From JBGOTP01 sp041476545 (GTDB lineage: Bacteria; Acidobacteriota; Vicinamibacteria; Vicinamibacterales; CAVVIG01): 24,871 bases of DNA. Under the pieces are notes generated by a model, which was not told the origin of the DNA, did not search any database, and saw only the letters and a program-made list of their open reading frames with translations. The position numbers were made by a program, and so were the translations under genes. Positions 1 to 7,762 of this stretch are shown here, in pieces. The stretch spans positions 1-24,871 of the forward strand of contig JBGOTP010000027.1 of assembly GCA_041476545.1 (NCBI GenBank). The letters are read 5' to 3'. Each line of letters opens with the position of its first letter. Within the stretch, counting starts at the first letter, position 1.

Positions 1-333
1 CATGCTCGCGCTCGGATGGCCGTAGAACTCCGCTGAGAGCAGCGCCAGCGCCAGCCGCGCATCCCTGACCGTGGTCCAGGCCACGTGAACGTCCGCCGGT
101 GCCTCGTGCTCCGCGACGACGGCAACAGCGCCGCGTTCAATCGCCTCGCGCGCGAACGAAGCCCCGTCGGACTGCTGGCCCTTCAGCGCGACGAACACCT
201 GGCCGCGCTCGATGCGCCGTGAGTCGGACGCGATCCCCGTCACGGCATCAGGTCCTCGAGCGCGCGAACGATCGGCGCGCGTCTCCACCAGGCCGCTGGC
301 TCGAAGGACGATCGAGAGATCGGCCCACGTCAT
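1..333 (-). CDS. murE: UDP-N-acetylmuramoyl-tripeptide synthetase MurE, N-terminal part (runs off the left edge)
   Basis: The first 111 codons of a Mur ligase are present, and the frame is open to position 1. MurE adds the third stem-peptide residue (meso-diaminopimelate or lysine) to UDP-MurNAc-dipeptide in the cytoplasm. The visible part is the N-terminal nucleotide-binding Mur domain: GIASDSRR at residues 33-40, VFVALKG at 46-52, and the MurE-like segment AEFYGHPSA near residues 101-109. MurF is the main alternative, but the FYGHPS end and the position directly after ftsI favour MurE. The ATG at 333-331 overlaps the ftsI stop codon as ATGA, so translation is probably coupled. The catalytic central and C-terminal domains lie outside the window, so the substrate amino acid cannot be judged. 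Confidence 0.9.
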   Translation of the reverse strand, partial: MTWADLSIVLRASGLVETRADRSRARGPDAVTGIASDSRRIERGQVFVALKGQQSDGASFAREAIERGAVAVVAEHEAPADVHVAWTTVRDARLALALLSAEFYGHPSASM

Positions 334-2420
334 GGGTGCGCCGCGCTCGCCGAGCTTCTCGTCGACGCTCGAGCGAGAACCAGTTGACAGAGGGAGCCGG
401 CCTCGACGGGCGTGCCGGGCGGCGGATTCTGCGCCACGACGAGGCCGTCCCCGGCCATGCGGACCGAGATCCCGAGATTCGCCAGCGTCCGGTTGGCGTC
501 GCGCGCGCTCATCCCGCGCAGATCCGGTACGGTTCCCGGCGGGGCATCCGCCACGAGGTTGACGGCGGGGGTTCGCGTCGCGGACACCGTCGGAATCCGC
601 GCGCCCTCGCGCACCTGTGCAACCAGAACGGGCGGATTCGGATTCACCGTCGGCGCGATGCCGAGCTGACGCACGACGGATTCGGCAATCCGTTTGAAGA
701 TCGGCGCCGACACGACTCCCCCGCTGTTGCCGTTTCCATGCGGTGAATCGATCATGACGATAATGGCCACGGCGGGCTTTCGCGACGGAAGAAAACCGAC
801 AAACGACGCGTAGTTGTCAGTCTTCGAATAGCGTCCGCCAATCAACTTCGAGGCGGTACCAGTTTTCCCCGCGATCGTGAAGCCCGAGATTCTTGCCAAT
901 TTGGCCGTGCCGGCCTCAACCACACCCTCCATGATGGTGGTCAGCGTCGCGGCGGTGTCGGCGCTGATGACGCGCCTCACGACTCTCGGCTGCACGACAA
1001 TGCGACGGCCGTTGCGATATTCGGCACGCACCACACGCGGCTCGACGAACTCGCCGCCGTTGGCGACCGCACTTGCCGCCGACAGCATCTGCAACGGTGT
1101 CACCGAGACCTGATACCCCATCGACATGGAGGCGAGCCCGCCGTCGGTCAGCGTGTCGGCACTCCAGACCTTGCCTGGGTTCTCGCCGGGGAAGTCGGGA
1201 GAGGCCGGACGCCCGAACCCGAACCGCCGCACGTAGTCGCTCAAGCGGCGGGCGCCCACCTTGAAGCCGATCTTGATGGCGCCGACGTTGCTCGAGTGCA
1301 CGATGACGTCGGTAAACGACAGTACGCCGTAGTTGTGTCCGTGGTACTCGTCCACCACGCGGTTCCCGGCCAACCGAATCACACCTGGATTCGTATCGAT
1401 GAGCGCGTCGACCGACATCACCTTCTCTTCGATCGCCGCGGACGCCGTCACGATCTTGAACGTGGATCCCGGCTCGTACACGTCCTGAACGGCCCGATTG
1501 CGACGGGCGTCGTCCGCCGAAACGGCGCCGGCGTTCGGATTGAACGTGGGTTCGTTTGCCATGGCCAGAATCTCGCCAGTGTGGGGGACGATGACGATGG
1601 CGCTGCCGCTCGCGGCGCGATTCGCCACGATGCCCGCGTGCAGTTCTCTCTCGACGACATACTGAAGGTCGCGGTCAATCGTCAGCTCGAGTGACGACCC
1701 GGGCGTTGGGGGATGCTCGAGACGGCTGAACACCTTCCGCCGCGCGTCCGTCTGGATGACGACTTGACCATCCCTGCCGCGGATGGTCTTGTTGTAGGCG
1801 TACTCGATGCCGCCCTGGCCATCGTTCTCGGCGCCGACCCATCCCAGCAGGTGCGCGGCGAGCTCATTGTTCGGATAGTAACGGCGGCTTTCTTTTTCGA
1901 AACCGACGAAATTCAGATCGAGCGCGGCGACACGACGGAGTTGATCGGCCGACACCTGGCGTCGGACTCGTGCGTACGCCGCCGTCTTCGGGTTGGTGAA
2001 CCGCTTCAGCAGCGTCTGCGGCTCGTTTTCCGTGCAATCGGCAAGCGCCGCACAGAGCTGCGCGACCGCCGCCGCCTTGTCGGCCACCTTTGACGGCACG
2101 ACAAAAACAATGGATTCCGTTTCGGCGCTCGTGGCAAGCACGCGACCATGGCGATCGAGAATGTCGGCCCGCGTTGCCGGCACCGGCAGGGTGCTCTGCT
2201 GCTGCGCTCTGGCTCGGGCCTCCAGCTCGACACGATCGAACACCTGCAGATAGACGAGCTTCGCCTGAATGCCGACGGCCCACACGGCAATCAGTGCCGT
2301 CGCGACAACGATCCGGCGCTTGAGAGTCACGCGCCAGTCCATGGCCGGTTCTCGCGCCGCGCCCGGCTTGGGCTTCGGGAATGCCAGCACGCGCTCGATT
2401 TGTTGAATCAGGCGCTTCAT
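330..2420 (-). CDS. ftsI: Septal peptidoglycan transpeptidase FtsI/PBP2 family with C-terminal PASTA domain
   Basis: This class B penicillin-binding protein cross-links septal peptidoglycan as part of the divisome, with its active domain outside the inner membrane. From the ATG at 2420 it has 696 residues: a short cytoplasmic N-terminus, one membrane segment at about 36-56, a PBP dimerisation domain, and a transpeptidase domain with STFK (nucleophile Ser at about 319), SSN (about 376-378) and KTG (about 519-521). A PASTA-like domain follows at about 630-683 (motifs VPDLRGM, QNPPPG), as in SpoVD and mycobacterial-type PBPs; E. coli FtsI lacks it. The ATG at 2420 overlaps the ftsL stop as ATGA and is preferred; an in-frame ATG at 2426 would add two residues. 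No clear ribosome-binding site is visible, consistent with coupled translation. Confidence 0.95.
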   Translation of the reverse strand: MKRLIQQIERVLAFPKPKPGAAREPAMDWRVTLKRRIVVATALIAVWAVGIQAKLVYLQVFDRVELEARARAQQQSTLPVPATRADILDRHGRVLATSAETESIVFVVPSKVADKAAAVAQLCAALADCTENEPQTLLKRFTNPKTAAYARVRRQVSADQLRRVAALDLNFVGFEKESRRYYPNNELAAHLLGWVGAENDGQGGIEYAYNKTIRGRDGQVVIQTDARRKVFSRLEHPPTPGSSLELTIDRDLQYVVERELHAGIVANRAASGSAIVIVPHTGEILAMANEPTFNPNAGAVSADDARRNRAVQDVYEPGSTFKIVTASAAIEEKVMSVDALIDTNPGVIRLAGNRVVDEYHGHNYGVLSFTDVIVHSSNVGAIKIGFKVGARRLSDYVRRFGFGRPASPDFPGENPGKVWSADTLTDGGLASMSMGYQVSVTPLQMLSAASAVANGGEFVEPRVVRAEYRNGRRIVVQPRVVRRVISADTAATLTTIMEGVVEAGTAKLARISGFTIAGKTGTASKLIGGRYSKTDNYASFVGFLPSRKPAVAIIVMIDSPHGNGNSGGVVSAPIFKRIAESVVRQLGIAPTVNPNPPVLVAQVREGARIPTVSATRTPAVNLVADAPPGTVPDLRGMSARDANRTLANLGISVRMAGDGLVVAQNPPPGTPVEAGSLCQLVLARASTRSSASAAHP

Positions 2421-2803
2421 CGCCATGCGACTACTGAATGCGCCGGCGGGTCGGCCGGCTGGACGCGTTCGATCACGATGGAATCCTCGAGCGCGGGCTG
2501 CACCATGTGCAGCTGCTCGGTCGCGAACTCCTCAATGCGCCTGGGCGACCGCAGGCCCTCGAGGTCGAGCAGCAGGTGCCGGCCCTCCTCCTCCTCAACA
2601 GCCAATTGCCGTTGCATGGCCCCGATCTCGGAGCCGCTGCCACGCATGACCGCCCTCTGCCAGACCGAGAACAAGAGAACGAGCACCAGAAGGCCGGCCG
2701 CACCGATCCATGTCCACTGATCGCGCTGGCGGGCCTCGTCCAACTCTCGAACGATTGAGTTGTTGCGCACGTCCTTCTTGATGGCGTACTCGAACGATTC
2801 CAT
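2417..2803 (-). CDS. ftsL: Cell division protein FtsL-like bitopic membrane protein
   Basis: This is a small single-pass membrane protein in the usual ftsL position between rsmH and ftsI. FtsL forms a coiled-coil complex with FtsB and FtsQ and helps activate FtsWI. From the ATG at 2803 it has 128 residues: a charged cytoplasmic tail, a membrane segment at about 31-48, a predicted coiled coil at about 55-85, and the segment SPRRIEEFATEQLHMVQP at about 86-103, which matches the family's typical end. I prefer the ATG at 2803 over the in-frame ATG at 2821 because GAGGG sits 6 nt before it and it falls just after the rsmH stop. FtsL sequences diverge strongly, so the call leans on topology, motif and position. 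Confidence 0.82.
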   Translation of the reverse strand: MESFEYAIKKDVRNNSIVRELDEARQRDQWTWIGAAGLLVLVLLFSVWQRAVMRGSGSEIGAMQRQLAVEEEEGRHLLLDLEGLRSPRRIEEFATEQLHMVQPALEDSIVIERVQPADPPAHSVVAWR

Positions 2804-2811
2804 GGATGCCC

Positions 2812-3708
2812 TCACGCCCATTCGAAGACCCGCTCGGCCGCCCGCAGCTTGGCGCTCCGCGCCCGCGGGTTCCGCTGCACTTCATCGTCACCGGGCACCA
2901 TCGGCCGCTTGGTCAGCACCCGGACCGCCGCGTCCTGACCCGTGGCGAGCGCCCGCAGCGTATGTTTGACAATGCGATCCTCCAGCGAGTGAAACGAGAT
3001 CACGACGAGTCGCGCGCCATTGCGGAGCCGGCGAACCGCCGCCTCGAGAAACCGATCCAATCCCTCGAGCTCCTGGTTCACCCAGATGCGCAGCGCCTGG
3101 AACGTTCGCGTGGCAGGGTCGATGCGCATGGGTCCCCGCCGCGGCAACGAGCGCCGCACGATGGTCGCCAGCTGACCGGTGGTCTCGATCCGCTGCGCGC
3201 GCCGGGCCGACACAAGGGCACGGGCGATTCGGCGCGAAAAGCGCTCCTCGCCGTAGGCATAAATGGCGTCTGCCAGCTCGCGCTCGGTCGACTGCGCCAC
3301 GAGATCGGCCGCCGTGATCCCTGCCGTCCGATCCATGCGCATGTCGAGCGGTTCATCACGCTGAAAGCTGAAGCCGCGTCCGGGCGCGTCGAATTGCAGG
3401 GACGACACGCCGAGATCGGCCAGGGCCCCATCGACGAGCTGGACCCCCGAGCGATTCAACACGTCGTCGAGTTCGCGGTAATCGGCGTGCACCAGATCGA
3501 CACGATCGGCCCACGGCGCAAGGTTGAATCGCGCCAGCGCGAGCGCGTCGGGGTCGCGGTCGAGACCGATGACCCGGGTGGCGCCTGCCTGGAGCAGCGC
3601 GCGCGCATGCCCGCCAAGACCGACCGTGCAGTCGACGAACAGACCTCCCTGCTCCGGCCGCAAGTGCTGCAGCGCCTCCGTCACCATCACGGGGATGTGA
3701 TCGCTCAA
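2812..3708 (-). CDS. rsmH: 16S rRNA (cytosine(1402)-N(4))-methyltransferase RsmH
   Basis: RsmH (MraW) N4-methylates C1402 of 16S rRNA using S-adenosylmethionine. The protein has 298 residues, close to the usual 300-315. It opens with HIPVM, carries the SAM-binding stretch DCTVGLGGHA at about 26-35 and the acidic LDRDPDAL after strand 2, then DLGVSSLQFD at about 98-107, RGFSF at 111-115 and DMRMD at 122-126. Near the C-terminus are ISFHSLEDRIVK and NPRARSAKLRAAER, both strong family signatures. Its ATG at 3708 overlaps the mraZ stop as ATGA, and its own stop lies 8 nt before the preferred ftsL start. Confidence 0.97.
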   Translation of the reverse strand: MSDHIPVMVTEALQHLRPEQGGLFVDCTVGLGGHARALLQAGATRVIGLDRDPDALALARFNLAPWADRVDLVHADYRELDDVLNRSGVQLVDGALADLGVSSLQFDAPGRGFSFQRDEPLDMRMDRTAGITAADLVAQSTERELADAIYAYGEERFSRRIARALVSARRAQRIETTGQLATIVRRSLPRRGPMRIDPATRTFQALRIWVNQELEGLDRFLEAAVRRLRNGARLVVISFHSLEDRIVKHTLRALATGQDAAVRVLTKRPMVPGDDEVQRNPRARSAKLRAAERVFEWA

Positions 3709-4145
3709 ATGCCGAACTCCGAAAGCGCGCGTGCATCATCGTCCGTGTACGACTCGCGCTGAAGCTTGGTGAGAAAGCGGTCGTGGTTCCACACGTCGAG
3801 ACAATTGAGTTGTCCGAGCACGTCCACGTCGCCGACCATCGTCGCGGCGTCGCGCAGTCGAACAGGGATGAGGATGCGGCCCTGCACGTCGAGTTCACCG
3901 GTTTGACCGAAGTAATTCACGCGATCGAGAAAGCGGAGTTTCGCCGGATGCGTCGACGGCACGGCACCGAGTTTCTCTTCGAGTGCGAGCCATACCGGCA
4001 TGGGATAGACGCGCACGTATTCGCCGGTCAGGCTGGTCACAAACAGCTCACGGCCATGTTTCCCTTCGAGCAGGGAGCGAAAGGCTGTGGGCAGCTTGAG
4101 CCGCCCCTTGTCATCAATTCGCGCCGGCGCGTTGCCCCTAAACAC
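3705..4145 (-). CDS. mraZ: Transcriptional regulator MraZ (GTG start)
   Basis: MraZ is a DNA-binding protein with two AbrB-like swapped-hairpin modules that binds its own promoter and controls the dcw cluster. From the GTG at 4145 it has 146 residues, the family's normal size, and begins (M)FRGNAPARIDDKGRLKLP like other MraZ proteins. The two modules show DKGR at 12-15 and DVQGR at 86-90. In-frame ATGs at 4220 and 4187 would give longer proteins, but the 4187 ATG lies inside the predicted -10 box and 4220 lies upstream of the -35 box, so neither would be transcribed from this promoter. GGAG sits 10 nt before the GTG. First gene of the dcw operon. Confidence 0.93.
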   Translation of the reverse strand: MFRGNAPARIDDKGRLKLPTAFRSLLEGKHGRELFVTSLTGEYVRVYPMPVWLALEEKLGAVPSTHPAKLRFLDRVNYFGQTGELDVQGRILIPVRLRDAATMVGDVDVLGQLNCLDVWNHDRFLTKLQRESYTDDDARALSEFGI

Positions 4146-4155
4146 GCGATTCTTG

Positions 4156-4180
4156 CTCCATTTATATCCAGAAATTTCCA
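4156..4180 (-). promoter_or_regulatory. Likely MraZ operator: three TGGA repeats with 10-bp period
   Basis: Reading the minus strand, TGGAA (4180-4176), TGGAT (4170-4166) and TGGAG (4160-4156) occur exactly 10 bp apart in the predicted mraZ 5' leader. The E. coli MraZ site is made of TGGGN repeats with 5-nt spacers, so number, period and position all match that arrangement; only the fourth base differs. The third repeat also supplies the GGAG that could act as the mraZ ribosome-binding site, so bound MraZ could block both transcription and access to the start. Binding itself is inferred. Confidence 0.65.
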
Positions 4181-4185
4181 CCGCC

Positions 4186-4214
4186 ATAGTAGGGGCGACC
4201 TGCGCGGAAGTCAA
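4186..4214 (-). promoter_or_regulatory. Sigma-70-type promoter of the dcw operon (PmraZ)
   Basis: On the minus strand, TTGACT (4214-4209) is followed after exactly 17 nt by TACTAT (4191-4186), a near-consensus -35/-10 pair. The predicted transcript start is near 4179, giving a leader of about 34 nt before the GTG of mraZ. It is the best-formed two-box promoter I found in the window. Confidence 0.75.
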
Positions 4215-4370
4215 CGGCAAAACGTACGCAAAATATAGACGGCCAGCAGGTTACGCCTAGTTTTCGCTTTTCCATCGCCTCTTCGAGATCGCACCACAAC
4301 GGGTTGGGGAAGGATCATGGCGCAGGCTGGCGGGACAGGTGTTGCAGTCGACGGCGACGTGAAGGCCGCG

Positions 4371-4379
4371 TGCTACGAT
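4371..4379 (+). promoter_or_regulatory. Candidate extended -10 promoter for the YchF-like gene
   Basis: TGCTACGAT ends 12 nt before the ATG at 4392. It fits the extended -10 form TGn-TAnnnT, with no recognisable -35 box at 16-18 nt upstream. A start about 7 nt downstream would leave a leader of roughly 6 nt. It resembles three other sites in this window, at 5562, 11652 and 12838. Confidence 0.4.
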
Positions 4380-4391
4380 GCGGGGTTTGCC

Positions 4392-5510
4392 ATGCTCCGA
4401 GCGGCCCTGATAGGTCTCACTTCCAGCGGGAAGTCCACGCTTTTCCAACTGATGACGAGCATCAAAGACGCTCCGCGGGGAGGCGGAAAGGGAGACACGT
4501 CCATTGGCATCTCCAAAGTCCCCGATGCACGGTTGGATCGCATGACGGGGATGTTCAACCCGAAGAAACGGGTGCCGGCCACCGTCGAATTCTCCGATTC
4601 CGCGGCGGCTGGTCGTGCCGGCGGTGCGCAGTCGCTCGTGGACGTCGTTGCCTATAAGAATGCCGACGCGCTCGTGCACGTGCTTCGAGCGTTCCGGGAT
4701 CCCTCGGTGCCCCATCCTGGTGGATCGGTCGATCCTCCGCGGGATGCCCAGACCATGGAGGACGAGCTGATCCTCGCGGATCTCGGCGTCGCGGAGCGCC
4801 GGCTGGAACGACTCGAGAAAGATCTCAAGAAAGCGCGGACACCCGAACTCGAACGAGAGCGCGACGTCCTGAATCTGTGCCGCGCGGCGCTCGAGGACGG
4901 ACGCCCGCTGCGGGCCCTCGACCTGAAGGGCGAGGATCTGAAGCGACTACGCGGCTTTCAGTTTCTCTCCGCCAAGCCGTTGCTCATCGTGATCAACCTC
5001 GATGAGACCCACCTGGCCGCCGGTGCGGGCGACGGCGCGGACGGTGCGCCGGGTATCGATCGCGCGGCGGCGGCGACGGGACTCACGGCCTTTCTCTCGC
5101 GCGCGGCAACAGCGGCCGTCGGGGTCTGCGCGAAGATTGAACTGGAGATCGCTCAGCTCGATGCGGCGGACTCCGCGGTATTTCTCGCGGATCTGGGGCT
5201 CCGGGAGTCTGGGCTCAATCGAGTCATCCGCGCCAGCTACGACCTGCTCGGCTACATTTCGTTCCTGACGGTCGGGGAGGACGAATGCCGCGCCTGGTCG
5301 ATCCCGCGCGGCAGTTCGGCGCAGTTGGCGGCCGGGGAAATTCACAGCGACATTGCGCGCGGCTTTATCCGGGCCGAGGTGGTCAGCTACGATGCGCTGG
5401 TCAATCGGGGATCCATGGCGGCCTGTCGAGACCATGGAGAAGTCCGCCTCGAAGGCAAGGAGTACGTCGTGCAGGACGGCGACATCATCAACTTCCGCTT
5501 CGCTACGTGA
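4392..5510 (+). CDS. YchF/Obg-related P-loop NTPase with TGS-like C-terminal domain (DUF933 group, divergent)
   Basis: The C-terminal third is a clear YchF end: FLTVGEDECRAWSIPRG (about 291-307), AAGEIHSDIARGFIRAE (313-329) and GKEYVVQDGDIINFRF (355-370). YchF binds ATP rather than GTP and associates with ribosomes. The N-terminal P-loop here is GLTSSGKST (8-16), where YchF normally has GLPNVGKST. The G3 region reads FSDSAAAGRAGG (67-78) instead of DxAGL, and the nucleotide-specificity motif is NLDE (202-205), which fits the YchF NxxE form. A charged helical stretch at about 124-165 matches the coiled-coil insert. I place it as a YchF paralogue rather than YchF proper. An ATG at 4317 with a better GA-rich site would add 25 unconserved residues; 4392 matches the family start. 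Confidence 0.8.
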   Translation: MLRAALIGLTSSGKSTLFQLMTSIKDAPRGGGKGDTSIGISKVPDARLDRMTGMFNPKKRVPATVEFSDSAAAGRAGGAQSLVDVVAYKNADALVHVLRAFRDPSVPHPGGSVDPPRDAQTMEDELILADLGVAERRLERLEKDLKKARTPELERERDVLNLCRAALEDGRPLRALDLKGEDLKRLRGFQFLSAKPLLIVINLDETHLAAGAGDGADGAPGIDRAAAATGLTAFLSRAATAAVGVCAKIELEIAQLDAADSAVFLADLGLRESGLNRVIRASYDLLGYISFLTVGEDECRAWSIPRGSSAQLAAGEIHSDIARGFIRAEVVSYDALVNRGSMAACRDHGEVRLEGKEYVVQDGDIINFRFAT

Positions 5511-5561
5511 GCCAGCCGTGTTGGCGCCCGTGAATCCTCCGGCAATGACCTGTTTCGTTCA

Positions 5562-5570
5562 TGCTATGGT
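5562..5570 (+). promoter_or_regulatory. Candidate extended -10 promoter for the NDP-sugar operon
   Basis: TGCTATGGT has the TGn-TAnnnT form and sits in the only gap (90 nt) before the sugar operon, 31 nt ahead of the GTG at 5601. No good -35 box is seen. No Shine-Dalgarno-like sequence precedes the GTG. Confidence 0.4.
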
Positions 5571-5600
5571 TAGGCACTTTTCTCCGCATTCCTGGCTGAC

Positions 5601-6647
5601 GTGAGCGCTGTAGACATCGACTTCGGGGACTACCGGGATTTCTACCGGGGCCGCAGGGTGATGATCACCGGGGGCCTTGGTTTTATCGGGAGCAATCTCG
5701 CCCAACGCCTCGTGGATCTCGGTGCGGACGTCCTGCTCGTCGACTCGCTGATTCCCGGCTACGGCGGCAATCTGTTCAACATCGACGGCATCGCCGATCG
5801 CGTGCGCGTCAATGTCGCCGACGTTCGCCAGCAAAGCACGATGAACCACCTCGTGCGCGACCGCGAGATCATCTTCAATCTTGCCGGCCAGGTGAGCCAC
5901 ATCGACAGCATGCGGGATCCGTACTCGGATCTCGAGATCAACTGCCGCGGTCAGCTGACGATTCTCGAGGCGTGCCGCTACAACAATCCAGGAGCCAAAG
6001 TGGTGTTCGCGGGCACGCGCCAGGTCTATGGCCGCCCGGATTCGCTGCCCGTCGATGAAACCCATCTGGTGCGGCCGGCCGACGTCAACGGGATCAACAA
6101 GGCGGCTGGCGAGTCCTACCATCTCGTGTACAACAATGTGTTCAAGGTTCGCGCGTGTTCCCTGCGCCTGACCAACGTGTACGGCCCGAGACAGCTCATC
6201 AAACACAACCGTCAGGGATTCATCGGCTGGTTCATTCGTCTCGCGATCGAGGACGAGACAATTGAGATCTACGGCGACGGCTCGCAGCTGCGCGATTTCG
6301 TCTATGTGGCCGACGCCGCCGATGCGTTCCTGCGGGCCGGAGCCACCGACGCGTGCAACGGTGAGGTCTTCAACGTCGGCGGTCGCGAGCCGATCAGCCA
6401 CCGGCACCTCGCGGCGATGCTCACCGACCTTGCGGGCTCCGGCCGCGTGCGATACGTCGAATGGCCGGCTGAGAAGAAGGTCATCGACATCGGGGACTTC
6501 TACGCCGACTCATCGAAGTTCAGGCGGACCACCGGATGGCAGCCAACGACGTCCCTGGAGGACGGCTTTCGGGAGACGCTTGCATTCTATCGTCAGCATT
6601 TCGATCGCTATGTGGACCGCACGGGTCGGCCGGCGGAGCCCGCGTGA
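5601..6647 (+). CDS. NAD-dependent epimerase/dehydratase (extended SDR, NDP-sugar enzyme) lacking the usual catalytic Tyr
   Basis: This 348-residue extended short-chain dehydrogenase/reductase probably acts on a nucleotide-diphosphate sugar. The Rossmann motif GGLGFIG is at 24-30, with an acidic D48 after strand 2 for NAD, NLAGQVSH at 93-100 and GTRQVYG at 138-144. The substrate-side motifs RLTNVYGPRQ and GDGSQLRDFVYVADAADA follow. The expected YxxxK reads NGINK (N163, K167), so the catalytic tyrosine is replaced by asparagine; the codon is AAC and the surrounding frame is intact. The start is GTG at 5601. It overlaps the next gene by 4 nt (GTGA). Product chemistry (epimerase, dehydratase or decarboxylase) cannot be read from the sequence. 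Confidence 0.88.
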   Translation: MSAVDIDFGDYRDFYRGRRVMITGGLGFIGSNLAQRLVDLGADVLLVDSLIPGYGGNLFNIDGIADRVRVNVADVRQQSTMNHLVRDREIIFNLAGQVSHIDSMRDPYSDLEINCRGQLTILEACRYNNPGAKVVFAGTRQVYGRPDSLPVDETHLVRPADVNGINKAAGESYHLVYNNVFKVRACSLRLTNVYGPRQLIKHNRQGFIGWFIRLAIEDETIEIYGDGSQLRDFVYVADAADAFLRAGATDACNGEVFNVGGREPISHRHLAAMLTDLAGSGRVRYVEWPAEKKVIDIGDFYADSSKFRRTTGWQPTTSLEDGFRETLAFYRQHFDRYVDRTGRPAEPA

Positions 6648-7762
6648 CGGGCGTGAAGATTCCCTTCGCGGCTGCCGGGCTGCGTGAGGACGCCGACGCC
6701 GTTCGTGCGGCCATCGATCGCGTCGTGTCGAGCGGGTGGTTCGTGCTCGGTCCGGAAGTGGAAGCGTTCGAAGCGGAATTTGCCGCCGCGGCGGGCGCTG
6801 CTCATGCTGTAGGCGTCGGAACCGGCACCGACGCCCTGGCGCTCATTCTCCGCGGGATGGGCATAGGCGCCGGCGACGAGGTCGTCACGACCCCCCTCTC
6901 AGCGGCGTACACGGCGCTCGCCGTGATGATGGCCGGCGCCCGGCCCGTCTTCGCCGATGTCGACCCGGCGCGGCTCACCCTCGACGCCGACGCGGTCGCG
7001 CGCGCCATCACACCGCGGACCAGAGCGATTCTGCCGGTCCACCTGTACGGGCAGGCGGCAGACATGGCCGGTCTGCTGCGGGTTGCCACGCGTCACAATC
7101 TTGCGGTTGTCGAGGACTGCTGCCAGGCGCATCTCGCCACGGCGGCAGGACGGGCCGTCGGCACGATGGGCGCCGCCGGCGCGTTCAGCTTCTACCCAAC
7201 GAAAAATCTGGGCGCGCTCGGCGACGCCGGAGCCGTTGTCACCAACGACGGGACGCTTGCGGAACGGATCCGGCGACTCCGCAATGGCGGCCAGGTCGAT
7301 CGCTATTGCCATCAGCTGGCGGGAGTCAACTCGCGTCTCGATGAAATGCAGGCCGCGGTGCTTCGCGCCCGTCTGCCGTTCCTCGGTGGCTGGACGGCGC
7401 GCCGCAGATCCCTCGCGGCCATCTATCGCTCGGGGCTCTCAGGGACCTCGGTCGCCCCTGTGCCGGAAATGGACGCCGGCCACGTGTATCACCTCTTCGT
7501 CACACGAAGCACGCAGCGGACGAAACTGCAGGACCACCTGTCAGCGCGCGGGATTGCGACGCTGATTCACTATCCCATCCCGATCCCGCGGCAACCGGCG
7601 TTCGCGTTCAGTCCGCCGGACGACTGCCCGCGGGCCGCGGCGGCATGCGAGGAAGTCCTCTCGCTGCCGCTCTATCCGGGACTGGGCGAGGCCGATCTGC
7701 GGCAGGTCGTCGCAGCCATCGCCGAATTCGAGAAAGGCACCTCACCGTCATGCGAGCGTTGA
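6644..7762 (+). CDS. DegT/DnrJ/EryC1/StrS family sugar aminotransferase
   Basis: This PLP-dependent aminotransferase would convert an NDP-keto-sugar to an NDP-amino-sugar, usually with glutamate as donor. From the GTG at 6644 it has 372 residues. Visible motifs are GVGTGTDALALILRG (57-71), PVHLYGQ (131-137), VVEDCCQAHLA (155-165, with D158 expected to contact the pyridine nitrogen), FYPTKNLGALGD (183-194, PLP-binding K187) and NSRLDEMQAAVLRARL (229-244). The N-terminal FAAAGL and C-terminal IHYPIPIPRQPAF are family-typical. GGAG lies 6 nt before the GTG, and the gene overlaps the upstream epimerase by 4 nt and the downstream one by 13 nt, so the three are almost surely one operon. Confidence 0.93.
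   Translation: MTGVKIPFAAAGLREDADAVRAAIDRVVSSGWFVLGPEVEAFEAEFAAAAGAAHAVGVGTGTDALALILRGMGIGAGDEVVTTPLSAAYTALAVMMAGARPVFADVDPARLTLDADAVARAITPRTRAILPVHLYGQAADMAGLLRVATRHNLAVVEDCCQAHLATAAGRAVGTMGAAGAFSFYPTKNLGALGDAGAVVTNDGTLAERIRRLRNGGQVDRYCHQLAGVNSRLDEMQAAVLRARLPFLGGWTARRRSLAAIYRSGLSGTSVAPVPEMDAGHVYHLFVTRSTQRTKLQDHLSARGIATLIHYPIPIPRQPAFAFSPPDDCPRAAAACEEVLSLPLYPGLGEADLRQVVAAIAEFEKGTSPSCER

Noticed and set aside
2806..3762. Plus-strand open frame (318 codons) opposite rsmH
   Set aside because: Complement of a well-conserved methyltransferase; no family resemblance.
4317..4391. ATG at 4317 as start of the YchF-like protein
   Set aside because: It has a good GA-rich site upstream, but the 25 extra residues are not family-like and a candidate promoter lies between the two starts.
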